51,960 nucleotides of DNA from Arthrobacter cupressi (GTDB lineage Bacteria > Actinomycetota > Actinomycetes > Actinomycetales > Micrococcaceae). Under the pieces are notes generated by a model, which ran no database searches, had not been told where the DNA came from, and saw only the letters and a program-made list of their open reading frames with translations. Below, piece by piece: positions 1 to 7,915 of the stretch. How positions within the stretch are numbered: the first letter of the stretch is position 1; each line of letters begins with the position of its first letter. The stretch is taken from positions 1 to 51,960 of the forward strand of contig NZ_FNEI01000020.1 in NCBI RefSeq assembly GCF_900099975.1, written 5' to 3'. The translations under genes and the position numbers were made by a program.

Positions 1-4
1 GAGA

Positions 5-79
5 CCGTCAACGATGTCCCGCCACAGCAGTCAACTATCACCCGTCAACGATGTCCCGCCACAGGTGTAAACGATGTCC
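5..79. repeat. Cluster of AACGATGTCC direct repeats, possible insertion-sequence end
   Basis: A 23-bp unit containing AACGATGTCCCGCCACAG occurs exactly at 5-27 and 42-64. A third copy with the AACGATGTCC core lies at 70-79, preceded by TGTA and followed by TGAAATCACACA. A degenerate copy (AACTATCACC) is at 33-42. Core starts at 10, 33, 47 and 70 give spacings of 23, 14 and 23 bp. Terminal and subterminal repeats of this kind are typical of transposase-binding ends, and I associate TGTnAACGATGTCC with IS481/IS3-like ends in actinobacteria, from memory. The element itself would lie to the left, outside the window. Confidence 0.4.
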
Positions 80-110
80 TGAAATCACACACCTCATCTG
101 CCACCAAATG

Positions 111-141
111 AAATCCCCGGAACCATAGGTTCCGGGGATTT
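111..141. terminator. Intrinsic terminator hairpin
   Basis: A perfect 14-bp stem (AAATCCCCGGAACC, loop ATA, GGTTCCGGGGATTT) is followed on the plus strand by TTTCTTT. It would stop plus-strand transcription entering from the left edge. It also lies just after the stop of the minus-strand K+ channel gene and could end that transcript too. Confidence 0.75.
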
Positions 142-168
142 TTCTTTGCCCTGAATCCCCTGAAACTC

Positions 169-933
169 CTAGCCACGCTCCGGGCCTGTAGTCTCCACGA
201 TGCCCCCGCCCCGTCCCCGCAACTCAGCGATCTCGCGCCGCAGGGCCGCCACCTCGTCCAGCAACTCTGCCAATTCGCTGCGCACGGGCTCTTCGGAGGC
301 CGTGACGGCCGCTTCAGTGTTCAGTTCGATCCGCTGCACCAGCCACGAGGCGATCGACGCGGTGACGACGCCGATCACGGCGATGCCGCTCATCATCAGT
401 GCTGCGGCAACCAGCCTGCCCAGGGGAGTCACCGGGTAGAGGTCGCCGTAGCCCACCGTGGTAATCGTGGTGATCGCCCACCACGCGGCATCGCCCAGGG
501 TGAGGATCTTCGCGTCGTGTGCATGCTGTTCCACGTCCAGCACGGCCAGGGAGCCCACCAGGACGAGCAGGGCGGCCGAACCTGCCACATATGTGACGAC
601 CCTGCCGCGGAGGGTGTCGCCCACGCTGCGGTGCAGCACGGAGAGCACCGTGACCAAGCGGAGCAGCCGCAGCGGCCGGAAGAACGGCAGTGCCACGATC
701 AGCAATTCGTGGAGGTTCCAGATGAACCAGCGCCCGCGGTCGGGGGCGAGGCCGAGGTTGATGAGGTAGTCCGCCACGAAGACCGCCCAGGTGGCCCACA
801 TGACCACTTCGAACGGTGCTGCCGCTTCACCTTCCAGGCGGGCGACCACCTGCCACGCGTAAGCCGCCAGGAAGACCAGGGCGGTGGCCATCAGCGGCCA
901 CTCGGCCAGGTCCCGGTAGCGTGCTTGCGTCAT
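169..933 (-). CDS. Voltage-gated-type potassium channel, one subunit
   Basis: 254-residue membrane protein of the voltage-gated ion channel superfamily. The K+ selectivity filter TVGYGD is at residues 159-164, preceded by a pore helix (WWAITTIT) and followed by an S6-like helix. Several hydrophobic segments precede it (about 14-32, 43-61, 76-84, 112-133). The arginine-bearing stretch RPLRLLRLVTVL (86-97) resembles a short S4 sensor. The last 45 residues (about 205-245) are charged and heptad-like (LAELLDEVAALRREIAEL), consistent with a cytoplasmic coiled coil that would help tetramer assembly. There is no RCK/TrkA-N domain. It probably conducts K+ at the plasma membrane. Gating cannot be read from sequence. 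Confidence 0.85.
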   Translation of the reverse strand: MTQARYRDLAEWPLMATALVFLAAYAWQVVARLEGEAAAPFEVVMWATWAVFVADYLINLGLAPDRGRWFIWNLHELLIVALPFFRPLRLLRLVTVLSVLHRSVGDTLRGRVVTYVAGSAALLVLVGSLAVLDVEQHAHDAKILTLGDAAWWAITTITTVGYGDLYPVTPLGRLVAAALMMSGIAVIGVVTASIASWLVQRIELNTEAAVTASEEPVRSELAELLDEVAALRREIAELRGRGGGIVETTGPERG

Positions 934-1030
934 ACGGGCATCCTAGGGCCACGTGGTGCCGGGTTGAACCCCGCCGGTGGCGCCGACGGGGTCGTTGGCG
1001 AGCAATGTTACCGGCGAGTAGCATTGGGGA

Positions 1031-1576
1031 ATGCACCTGCTTCTGCGAACCCTCCTTCTGCTGTTCACCTCTGCAAGGCGGAACCGCCTAAAGGTGTGGG
1101 ACGAGTCCTCCCTTCCGCTGCGGGTCCTGCCCACCGACATCGACATCGCGATGCACGTCAACAACGGCATGTACTTCTCGCTGATGGACCTGGGACGCTT
1201 CGACCTGATGGTCCGTGCAGGCATCTGGGAAAGGATGCGGCGCCGCGGCTGGACCCCGGTGGTCTCCGGAGAGACCATCGCCTTCCGGAAGTCCCTCCAG
1301 CTATGGCAGCGCTACACCATCGAGTCCCGGATCATCGGCCTCGATTCCAAGGCGATCTACTTCGAGCAGCGCATGGTGGCCGACGGCGAAATCTATGCCC
1401 GCGCCCATATCGCCACCCGGCTGGTCGAGAACGGCCGGCCGGTCAGCCAGGAGGACATCCTGGCCGAGTTCGGCGCCCCGCCGGCCTCCCTTGAGCTCCC
1501 GGAGTGGATCCATGAGTGGCGGGAAAACAACGCCCTTCCGGGCGCCCGAAGGCCCGCCCCGCACGCCTGGAGCTAA
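1031..1576 (+). CDS. Acyl-CoA thioesterase-like hot-dog protein (4HBT family)
   Basis: 181 residues. The hot-dog signature is visible at about 36-60 (DIDIAMHVNNGMYFSLMD), where H-V-N-N-G-x-Y matches the 4-hydroxybenzoyl-CoA thioesterase/THEM6-like group. The family hydrolyses acyl-CoA thioesters. The substrate here is unknown. The C-terminal 30 residues (after VSQEDILAEF) are Pro/Arg-rich and look like a poorly conserved tail. The ATG at 1031 is preceded by GGGGA. It stands alone, divergent from the K+ channel and convergent with the ABC operon. Confidence 0.75.
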   Translation: MHLLLRTLLLLFTSARRNRLKVWDESSLPLRVLPTDIDIAMHVNNGMYFSLMDLGRFDLMVRAGIWERMRRRGWTPVVSGETIAFRKSLQLWQRYTIESRIIGLDSKAIYFEQRMVADGEIYARAHIATRLVENGRPVSQEDILAEFGAPPASLELPEWIHEWRENNALPGARRPAPHAWS

Positions 1577-1590
1577 GCTCCCAAGGCAAC

Positions 1591-1604
1591 TCCCGACGTC
1601 GGGA
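1591..1604. terminator. Short palindrome between convergent genes
   Basis: TCCCGACGTCGGGA is a perfect 14-bp palindrome in the 33-bp gap between the thioesterase gene and the minus-strand ABC permease gene. It has no spacer loop and no T-tract, so it is at best a weak bidirectional terminator. Confidence 0.3.
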
Positions 1605-1609
1605 ACGAC

Positions 1610-2410
1610 TTAACTGCCAACATCCCTGCGCTGCAGCGCCAGCGAGCTGAGCAGCACGAGCCCCGCGGAGATGCCCCAAAGCCAGCCGGCCGAGGCCCAG
1701 TCGGCACCGTTGGCCACCGGGGAGTTCCCGTAGGCCCAGTGGTACGGCGAGAGGTCGAGGAGCCAGTCCAGGTCGGGACTCTGCCGCCCCACCGCGTTGA
1801 AGACGTACCCCAGGACGCCGACGGCGGCGCCGGCCGCCAGCCCGTACGCCTTCCGCCCGCTCAGGGCACCGACAAACAGGGCCGCGGTGCCGCTCAGCAG
1901 GGCCAGGCCGGCGAATTCGACGGCGGCGCCGAACAGGTGCATGGAGTCGATGGACAGGTGCGCCGAATCGTTGAGCGCCAGGATCAGCACGAAGACCAGG
2001 ACCGCCAGCAACACCACCCGCAGGAACATGGCGAGGGCGCGCTCCCAGACAAGCTGCATGCGGGTGACCCCGTGCGCGAGTGTGAGCTCAAGCTGGCCGG
2101 ACTCCTCGTCGCCGCCCACCGCGGCCGCACCCCAGGACACCGTGGCGATGGTCATCAGCAGGAAGCCGATCAGCCCAAACACCGTGGCCTGGGTGTAACC
2201 GGGACCGGAGGCGATCTGGTCATAGTTCAGGGCCTTGGTCATTTCCGGCGGCAGGGCGTTGATCATCTCCTGCATCTGGGCGCTGCCGCCAATGGACGGA
2301 TAGATGGGCAGGTAGAGCAGGATCGCTCCGGCGAGTCCGGCCGCCCAGCCCAGGGTGGAGCGCCAGGAATCCACGAAGGCCCGCCTGAAAAGCGGCATGG
2401 GACTACGCAT
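1610..2410 (-). CDS. ABC-2 type export permease
   Basis: 266 residues, with six likely membrane segments in the pattern of ABC-2 type permeases (LGWAAGLAGAILLYLPIY near the N-terminus, then groups near the middle and C-terminus). I start it at ATG 2410, not at the longer in-frame start, because AGGAGGAAGG lies just upstream and the start then overlaps the end of the ATPase gene by 8 nt, a sign of translational coupling. It forms the membrane part of an exporter with the ATPase at 2403-3377. The substrate is unknown. Small TetR-ABC sets like this often export drugs or lipids, which is inference here. Confidence 0.8.
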   Translation of the reverse strand: MRSPMPLFRRAFVDSWRSTLGWAAGLAGAILLYLPIYPSIGGSAQMQEMINALPPEMTKALNYDQIASGPGYTQATVFGLIGFLLMTIATVSWGAAAVGGDEESGQLELTLAHGVTRMQLVWERALAMFLRVVLLAVLVFVLILALNDSAHLSIDSMHLFGAAVEFAGLALLSGTAALFVGALSGRKAYGLAAGAAVGVLGYVFNAVGRQSPDLDWLLDLSPYHWAYGNSPVANGADWASAGWLWGISAGLVLLSSLALQRRDVGS

Positions 2411-3377
2411 GGCTGCTTCCTTCCTCCTGCGGTTCGCGCCTGCGGGACCCATTGCCCCGCCGGCCATTGCCGTTGTTGCCATATAGCCTGAGCACCGATT
2501 CCTCCAGGTCCGGTTCCTCCAGGACCAGGTCCGTCAGCTCCAGCCTGGAGAGCGCCTGCACCAGCGGCCCGATGCTGCCTTCCAGCACCGCGGTCAGTTC
2601 GACGCCGTCTCCCGCCGTGAGTACCTCGACGCCGCCGACGCCGGGCACCCGGCCCAGCAGCGCGCCGGCGTCGTCCGCTGTTATCCCGCTCGCCGTGAAC
2701 CGCAGGTGCCGCACCGCACTTTCCCGCAGGGCGTCGACGGTGGCGACAGTGACGATCCGGCCGTCCCGCAGGATGGCGACCTCGTCCGCCGCCTGCTGCA
2801 CCTCGCTCAGCACGTGGGAGCTGAGAAACACCGTCTGGCCGCGGTCGCGGGCTTCCTGGACCATGGCCAGGAATTCCTGCTGGACCAGGGGGTCGAGGCC
2901 GCTGGTGGGTTCGTCCAGGACAAGGAGTTCGGGCTCGTGCATGAAGGCCTGGATGAGGCCGAGTTTCTGCTTGTTGCCCTTGGACAGCTTGCGCGTGTGC
3001 CGATCCAGGTCCAGGTTGAGGCGTTCGGCGAGTTCGTCGATCCGGCCCGGACTCACGGGGCCGCTGACCGCTTCGTAGTGGTCCAGGAGCCGCCGGCCGG
3101 TGACCCTGGCCTCCAGCGTGAGTTCGCCGGGCAGGTATCCGATGCGCCGGCGCAGGCCCGGGCCGCCGTGGCGGGGGTCCTGGCCCAGCACGCGGAGCGT
3201 GCCCGCGCTGGGCCGGATGATGTCCAGCAGGCAGCGCATGGTGGTGGTCTTGCCGGCGCCGTTCGGGCCGATGACGCCGAAGACCGACCCGGCCTGCACT
3301 TGGAAGTCGATCCCGTGCAGGACCTCGCGGGACCCGAAACTTTTCCGCAGGCCCTCGACCGTGATTGCCGATTCCAT
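2403..3377 (-). CDS. ABC transporter ATP-binding protein (drug-export type)
   Basis: 324 residues. Walker A GPNGAGKTTT begins near residue 37, Walker B plus D-loop is VLDEPTSGLDPL, and the H-loop is SSHVLSE. The signature is LSKGNKQKLGL, with K-G-N in place of the usual S-G-G-Q. That variant is common in ABC-2 drug/bacitracin exporters. The roughly 100-residue C-terminal extension, rich in acidic and hydrophobic residues (TASGITADDAGALLGRV), matches exporters of the DrrA/CcmA kind. It sits between its TetR regulator (15-bp gap) and its permease (8-nt overlap), so the three genes form an operon. Confidence 0.85.
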   Translation of the reverse strand: MESAITVEGLRKSFGSREVLHGIDFQVQAGSVFGVIGPNGAGKTTTMRCLLDIIRPSAGTLRVLGQDPRHGGPGLRRRIGYLPGELTLEARVTGRRLLDHYEAVSGPVSPGRIDELAERLNLDLDRHTRKLSKGNKQKLGLIQAFMHEPELLVLDEPTSGLDPLVQQEFLAMVQEARDRGQTVFLSSHVLSEVQQAADEVAILRDGRIVTVATVDALRESAVRHLRFTASGITADDAGALLGRVPGVGGVEVLTAGDGVELTAVLEGSIGPLVQALSRLELTDLVLEEPDLEESVLRLYGNNGNGRRGNGSRRREPQEEGSSHA

Positions 3378-3392
3378 GGTTTCCCCTTTTCT

Positions 3393-4049
3393 TCAGCCTG
3401 AGGTTCCGGCGCTGCCGGCTGGCGCCTGCAGCGCCGTGCGGGCAGCATCGAGGAAGCGTGTGTCCGCATAGAAGCCGTGGGTGTACAGGTCCAGGGCCGG
3501 GACGGTGAGCGAACGCAGCATGTCCGCGCCGAGTTCGCTGGTGCCCAGGACCCGGGCGGCGTGCTTGCCGAGCACCAGCATGGCCAGGCTGTTGCTGGCC
3601 ACCACGACGGCGGTGGCATCGACGTCCTCGAACGCACGGATGGTGCCGGCGGCGATCCCGGCCTCGATGATCGACTTGGTCTGCCGCACGATCGCAGCGA
3701 AGAAGGCGTGGCCAGCCTCCGAGTCGTCGCCGAGGGACTGCCGGATGTAGGCGATTTCCGTGGCGTACTGGCCGGGATCGGCCAGGTAGTCCTGGATCTG
3801 CCGGCCGGCGGATTCGGGGTGGGCCTTGCGGAGGCCCTGTTCCCCGGTCTCGGCGATGACGTGCCGGTCGCAGGCTTCGCGGAGGCCGTCCTTGCTGCCG
3901 AAGTGGTGGATCACCAGGCCCGGGCTCACGCCCGATTCGGCGGCGACCCCACGGATGGTGGTGCGCGCGAAACCGTCCCTGCCGAACAGGACGATGGCCG
4001 CGTCCCGGATGCGGGCGCGGGTGCTGAGATCCTCAGCTGCTGAACGCAT
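3393..4049 (-). CDS. TetR family transcriptional regulator
   Basis: 218 residues. The N-terminal TetR helix-turn-helix is clear: RARIRDAAIVLFGRDGFARTTIRGVAAESGVSPGLVIHHFGSKD covers roughly residues 10-55 with the usual H-x-F-x-S/N-K-x-x-L end. The rest is a helical ligand-binding domain. I use ATG 4049 (MRSAAEDLS) because the longer in-frame start would put residues across the palindrome at 4050-4065. It is the first gene of a three-gene operon with an ABC ATPase and permease, so it most likely represses its own operon and is released by the exported compound. Confidence 0.85.
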   Translation of the reverse strand: MRSAAEDLSTRARIRDAAIVLFGRDGFARTTIRGVAAESGVSPGLVIHHFGSKDGLREACDRHVIAETGEQGLRKAHPESAGRQIQDYLADPGQYATEIAYIRQSLGDDSEAGHAFFAAIVRQTKSIIEAGIAAGTIRAFEDVDATAVVVASNSLAMLVLGKHAARVLGTSELGADMLRSLTVPALDLYTHGFYADTRFLDAARTALQAPAGSAGTSG

Positions 4050-4065
4050 GTTTAATACACTAAAC
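4050..4065. promoter_or_regulatory. Candidate TetR operator
   Basis: GTTTAATACACTAAAC carries inverted arms GTTTA and TAAAC separated by 6 bp. It abuts the TetR start codon in an A/T-rich patch unlike the surrounding DNA. Position and symmetry suggest autoregulation of the TetR-ABC operon. Confidence 0.5.
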
Positions 4066-4170
4066 AGTTGTTCAATGACTGGCAAGAGGCCGCCGTCGGG
4101 CTTTTATTCCCGCTTCGCCGGGTAGCGAACAGGGGCGACGGCGGCACCCCGTGTCGCGTACCGTGGGAGC

Positions 4171-4542
4171 ATGGCTACAGTTGACATCACCGGCGAACAG
4201 TTCGCAGCAACCATTGAGGGCAACGACATTGTCCTGGTCGATTTCTGGGCCGAATGGTGCGGACCTTGCCGCCAGTTCGCCCCGACGTTCAAGGCCGCCT
4301 CGGAGAAACACACGGACGTTTTCTTCGCCAAGGTGGACACCGAGGCCGAGCAGCAGCTTGCCGCCGAGGCGGGAATCTCCTCGATCCCCACGCTCATGGC
4401 CTTCCGCGAAAAGGTGCTGGTGTTCTCCCAGCCCGGCGCCCTGAACGGGCCGCAGCTGGAGCAGGTCATCGAAGCCGTCAAGGGCCTGGACATGGAAGAG
4501 GTCCACGCGCACGTGGCGAAGATGCGCGCCGAAAACTCCTAG
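4171..4542 (+). CDS. trxA: Thioredoxin
   Basis: 123 residues. The active site W29-C30-G31-P32-C33 sits in VDFWAEWCGPC and the cis-proline motif is SSIPTLMAF, so it should be a functional dithiol oxidoreductase. It is slightly longer than the usual 105-110, with an acidic helical end. The ATG at 4171 follows GTGGGAG. It is a single-gene unit ending just before the long hairpin at 4543-4618. Confidence 0.9.
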   Translation: MATVDITGEQFAATIEGNDIVLVDFWAEWCGPCRQFAPTFKAASEKHTDVFFAKVDTEAEQQLAAEAGISSIPTLMAFREKVLVFSQPGALNGPQLEQVIEAVKGLDMEEVHAHVAKMRAENS

Positions 4543-4618
4543 TTAAGGCAATCGACTGCTCCGTGGTTGTCGTTTTGAACCCTCAGAACGACAGTTACGG
4601 AGCAGTCGATTGCTTTAA
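4543..4618. repeat. Long core-conserved hairpin, copy A (bidirectional terminator-like)
   Basis: The outer arms GCAATCGACTGCTCCGT (4548-4564) and its exact complement (4597-4613) extend outward by TTAAG/TTTAA to about 22 bp with one G-U pair. Inside lies a core, GTTGTCGTTTTGA then ACCC then TCAGAACGAC, forming an inner stem TGTCGTT/AACGACA. The core is nearly identical to the one at 38067-38096, while the arms are unrelated. It starts directly after the thioredoxin stop, between convergent genes, so it may end transcription from both sides. Confidence 0.8.
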
Positions 4619-4627
4619 GCAGGGAAC

Positions 4628-4906
4628 TTAGAGGCGCTCGACCTTGACGGGCTCGGCCAGCAGCGCGCTGAGGGATTCGTTGAGGTCCTGCACGGCGATG
4701 CCCTTGGAGTGCTTCGCCAGGTCTTCTTCCGAAGCCCACTGTTCGGTGAGCACGAGCTTCTCCTCGGTGGCTTCCGTCAACTCGTAGCGGATGCAGCCGG
4801 GCTCGTTGACCACCTCGTCGATCGCGATTTCCAGCGCGAGCTTCACGCGGAAGAATTCGCCGTCGTTGGGGATGAAGGTGGCCTGCAGGTCAATAGGGGA
4901 AGTCAT
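4628..4906 (-). CDS. Antibiotic biosynthesis monooxygenase-domain protein (YgiN-like)
   Basis: 92 residues, the usual length of single-domain ABM proteins (dimeric ferredoxin-like fold). The pattern F-x-V-K...EPGCIRYEL...LTEQWASEEDLAKH is typical: a glycine-cysteine turn before the second strand, then a W preceding an acidic helix. Relatives act as quinol monooxygenases or heme-degrading enzymes. The exact reaction is not evident. A GTG three codons upstream is an alternative start. I prefer ATG 4906 for its spacing from AAGGTGAAGG. Confidence 0.75.
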   Translation of the reverse strand: MTSPIDLQATFIPNDGEFFRVKLALEIAIDEVVNEPGCIRYELTEATEEKLVLTEQWASEEDLAKHSKGIAVQDLNESLSALLAEPVKVERL

Positions 4907-4937
4907 GGCCTTCACCTTACCGGTTGGTGTGAAAAGG

Positions 4938-5915
4938 TCAGTGCCCGCGGTGGTCCTGGATGGTCATCCGCGGGCCGAACGCCGGTTTCCGGAAGCCACT
5001 GAGGCCCAGCAACCGGACCACCCTTTGCCGGTGCCCGCGCCACGGCTCCATCAGGGCGAGCATGCCGGCGTCGTCCGTCTTCTTCCCGGTGAGGGCGTAG
5101 CCCACATAGGACGCCAGATGGTAGTCGCCCACCGCGATCGAGTCCGGGCAGCCGTGGGTGCGCTGCAGAACCTCTGCCGCTGTCCAGATACCGATGCCCG
5201 GAATGGTCTGCAGCTTCGCGCCGGCCTCCACAGAGTCCAGCAACGCCAGCCGTTCCAAGGCTGACGCCGAGCGCAGCGCCCGCATCACCGTGGCCGAGCG
5301 CTGCGGTCCCACGCCCGCCTTGTGCCACTCCCAGGACGGGATGCCCAGCCACTGTGCGGCGGTGGGGGCGAGCAGAAGGCCCGACGGCGCGCGGCGGCCC
5401 GCGTCCGGAGCCGGGCTTCCGTAGCGGTACATGAGATAGCGGTAGCCGCGGCGGGCCTCGATGGTGGTGACCTTCTGCTCCAGGATGGTGGGCACAAGGG
5501 AGTCCACCACCCGACCGGTGGCGGGCAGGCGCAGGCCCGGGTTCCGGCGCCGGGCCTCAATGACAAGGCGGGGGAGTCCCGCATGGAAGGCAGGCTCGTC
5601 GAAACCGGACCAGTCGTCGTCCCCTCCCAGCAGCCGCGGCACCCCGGAGATCGCGGACCCCGCGCCCGGCCCCCAGGCCTGGGCATCCACATGACAGTCC
5701 GGACCGGAGGCGGCGGTGAGCCGCAAGGTGGCGGGACCGTCCGGCGTCGTGAACGCGATCCACAGCCCGTCCGGGCGGTTGGCGAAGGACGGATCGCCGT
5801 TGCCTCGCATGAGGATTCCCAGGCTCTGCAAAAGGTTGAACGGCCCCCCGGGATGCCAGCGCACGGAGGCGTCCGCCGCAGCCGCTGCGGCGGCAGGGGC
5901 GCTGGCTATCGTCAT
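4938..5915 (-). CDS. DNA-3-methyladenine glycosylase-like protein (HhH-GPD)
   Basis: 325 residues. The helix-hairpin-helix TIPGIGIWTAAE (about 237-248) and the aspartate D264 in VGDYH match the HhH-GPD base-excision glycosylases of the AlkA group, where that Asp promotes base removal. The N-terminal half (RWHPGGPFNLLQSL...) is an AlkA-like N domain. The conserved segment PTILEQKVTTIEA corresponds to the helix contacting DNA. It probably removes alkylated bases. No Cys-rich iron-sulfur cluster is present. Start ATG 5915; a longer in-frame extension upstream is antisense to the VOC gene and rejected. Confidence 0.8.
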   Translation of the reverse strand: MTIASAPAAAAAAADASVRWHPGGPFNLLQSLGILMRGNGDPSFANRPDGLWIAFTTPDGPATLRLTAASGPDCHVDAQAWGPGAGSAISGVPRLLGGDDDWSGFDEPAFHAGLPRLVIEARRRNPGLRLPATGRVVDSLVPTILEQKVTTIEARRGYRYLMYRYGSPAPDAGRRAPSGLLLAPTAAQWLGIPSWEWHKAGVGPQRSATVMRALRSASALERLALLDSVEAGAKLQTIPGIGIWTAAEVLQRTHGCPDSIAVGDYHLASYVGYALTGKKTDDAGMLALMEPWRGHRQRVVRLLGLSGFRKPAFGPRMTIQDHRGH

Positions 5916-6044
5916 GGATCCATCGTCCCACGGGGGACCGACGGTATGTTTCCGGGGACCCTTACGCCCCGCGAACCGCGCGGCTAGACTCCCGGTGTGG
6001 CGCGGGTGCCCGCGCCTTTCCCGAAACTTATGCAGGAGAACGCA

Positions 6045-6437
6045 ATGGGTGGAGTAGTACATTTCGAAATTCCCGCCGAAGACTCCGAGCGGGCCAACAA
6101 CTTCTACCAGGGGGCGTTCGGCTGGACGCTCAACTACATGCCGGAGCTCGATTACACCATCGCCCTCACCACGCCGTCCGACGAGCAAACCGGCCTGCCC
6201 AACTCGCCGGGCGTCATCAACGGCGCTCTGTTCACCCGCTCGGCGGAACTGCAGACCCCGGTCCTCACCGTGGACGTCGAGGACATCGACGCCGCCCTGG
6301 CGCAGGTCGAGTCCGCGGGCGGCACCGTCCACAAGGGCAAGGACGCCGTTCCGGGAATGGGCTGGTACGCGTACTTCAAGGACACCGAAGGCAACATCCT
6401 GGGCCTCTGGCAGACGGATGACTCCGCCGGCAAGTGA
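6045..6437 (+). CDS. VOC (glyoxalase/bleomycin-resistance) family protein
   Basis: 130 residues. The vicinal-oxygen-chelate fold is indicated by the opening GGVVHFEIPAEDSERANNFYQGAFGW and by the closing WYAYFKDTEGNILGLWQTD, where E in GNILGLWQ is the usual metal-ligand region. This subgroup has no single known substrate. ATG 6045 is chosen because AGGAG lies 8 nt upstream; an earlier in-frame start would read through that site. Confidence 0.8.
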   Translation: MGGVVHFEIPAEDSERANNFYQGAFGWTLNYMPELDYTIALTTPSDEQTGLPNSPGVINGALFTRSAELQTPVLTVDVEDIDAALAQVESAGGTVHKGKDAVPGMGWYAYFKDTEGNILGLWQTDDSAGK

Positions 6438-6502
6438 CGCCGGATGGAAGCCCGGGCAGGTCCACGCCCGCCCTTCCTTGCCGAGGCGGTAACTTGGTAC
6501 CC

Positions 6503-7888
6503 ATGAAGTACGCCGAGTCCGTTTTGGACCTCATAGGCAATACGCCGCTCATCAAGCTCAAGCACGTTACCGAGGGCATCAAGGCCACCGTCCTGGTGAA
6601 ACTCGAGTACATCAACCCCGGCGGATCCATCAAGGACCGGATCGCGGTGAAGATGATCGAGGAGGCCGAGCGCACCGGCAAGCTCAAGCCCGGCGGCACG
6701 ATCGTTGAGCCCACCTCCGGCAACACCGGCGTCGGGCTGGCCCTGGTGGCGCAGCAGAAGGGCTACAAGTGCATCTTCGTGGTCCCGGACAAGGTCGGCG
6801 AGGACAAGCGCGCCGTGCTGCAGGCCTACGGCGCCGAAGTGGTGGTGACCCCCACCTCCGTGGCCCCGGACAGCCCGCAGAGCTACTACGGTGTTTCGGA
6901 CCGGCTGGTCACCGAAATCCCCGGCGCCTACAAGCCTGACCAGTTCTCCAACCCCGCCGCCCCCGGCAGCCACTATGAAAGCACCGGCCCGGAAATCTGG
7001 CGGGACACGGACGGCTTGGTCACCCACGTGGTGATCGGCGCCGGCACCGGAGGCACCATCACCGGTACCGGCCGCTTCCTCAAAGAGGTTTCGGCGGACC
7101 GCCCGGAGGCCGACGGCGGCCGGGTCAAGGTGATCGGTGCGGACCCCGAGGGCTCGGTGTACTCGGGCGGAACCGGCCGGCCGTACTTCGTCGAGGGCGT
7201 GGGCGAGGACATGTGGCCGGAGAACTACGACAAGACCGTCCCCGACGACGTGATCGCGGTCAGCGACGGCGACTCCTTCGAGATGACCCGCCGGCTGGCC
7301 CGCGAAGAAGGCCTGCTGGTCGGCGGCTCCTCGGGCATGGCCGTGGTGGCCGCGCTCAAGGTGGCGAAGGACTTGCCCGAGGAGGCCGTCGTCGTCGTGA
7401 TCCTGCCGGATTCCGGCCGCGGCTACCTGGCCAAGATCTTCAACGACCAGTGGATGCGCTCGTATGGCTTCCTCTCTGGCGGCGAGGAGTCCTCGGTGGG
7501 CGAGGTCCTCAAGTCCAAGACCGGCGAGCTGCCGGACCTGGTCCACATCCACCCCAATGAGTCCGTGCGCGATGTCATCAACATCATGACCGAGTTCGGC
7601 GTCTCCCACATCCCGGTGCTGTCGGCGGAACCGCCCGTGGTGATGGGCGAAGTGCTGGGTGCCGTGGACGAACGCTCGCTGACGAGCAAGCTGTTCCGCG
7701 GCGAGGCGAAACTGACGGACAAGATCTCCGAACACATGGGGGAGCGGCTGCCGGTGATCGGTTCCCTGGAGACTATCTCCGCTGCCCGCGAGCTGCTCTC
7801 CGACGTGGACACCGTGATGGTGACCTTCGTCGGCGCCCCGGTGGGCATCCTGACCCGCCACGACCTGCTCGCCTACCTCAGCCACTGA
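6503..7888 (+). CDS. cbs: Cystathionine beta-synthase
   Basis: 461 residues. A PLP fold-type II domain (1 to about 330) includes the cofactor lysine K44 in GGSIKDR and the phosphate-binding GAGTGGTITG. It is followed by a C-terminal pair of CBS domains (about 340-461, with SVRDVINIMTEFGVSHIPVL and a second copy ending GILTRHDLLAYL). It would condense homocysteine with serine (or acetylserine) to cystathionine. There is no N-terminal heme domain. The CBS pair could bind an adenosyl ligand for regulation. ATG 6503 is the conserved start (MKYAESVLDLIGNTPL). It lies 27 bp before the cystathionine gamma enzyme, so the pair is likely one operon. Confidence 0.88.
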   Translation: MKYAESVLDLIGNTPLIKLKHVTEGIKATVLVKLEYINPGGSIKDRIAVKMIEEAERTGKLKPGGTIVEPTSGNTGVGLALVAQQKGYKCIFVVPDKVGEDKRAVLQAYGAEVVVTPTSVAPDSPQSYYGVSDRLVTEIPGAYKPDQFSNPAAPGSHYESTGPEIWRDTDGLVTHVVIGAGTGGTITGTGRFLKEVSADRPEADGGRVKVIGADPEGSVYSGGTGRPYFVEGVGEDMWPENYDKTVPDDVIAVSDGDSFEMTRRLAREEGLLVGGSSGMAVVAALKVAKDLPEEAVVVVILPDSGRGYLAKIFNDQWMRSYGFLSGGEESSVGEVLKSKTGELPDLVHIHPNESVRDVINIMTEFGVSHIPVLSAEPPVVMGEVLGAVDERSLTSKLFRGEAKLTDKISEHMGERLPVIGSLETISAARELLSDVDTVMVTFVGAPVGILTRHDLLAYLSH

Positions 7889-7915
7889 ATTTTTCCCGCA
7901 ACACGAGGAGTACCC

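Noticed and set aside
5..79. CRISPR array
   Set aside because: Only two exact 23-bp units, a third partial one, unequal spacing of 14 and 23 bp between cores, and no cas genes.
4543..4618. Retron or attC-type recombination site
   Set aside because: No reverse transcriptase or integrase is near either hairpin copy, and the arms lack the attC RYYYAAC box.
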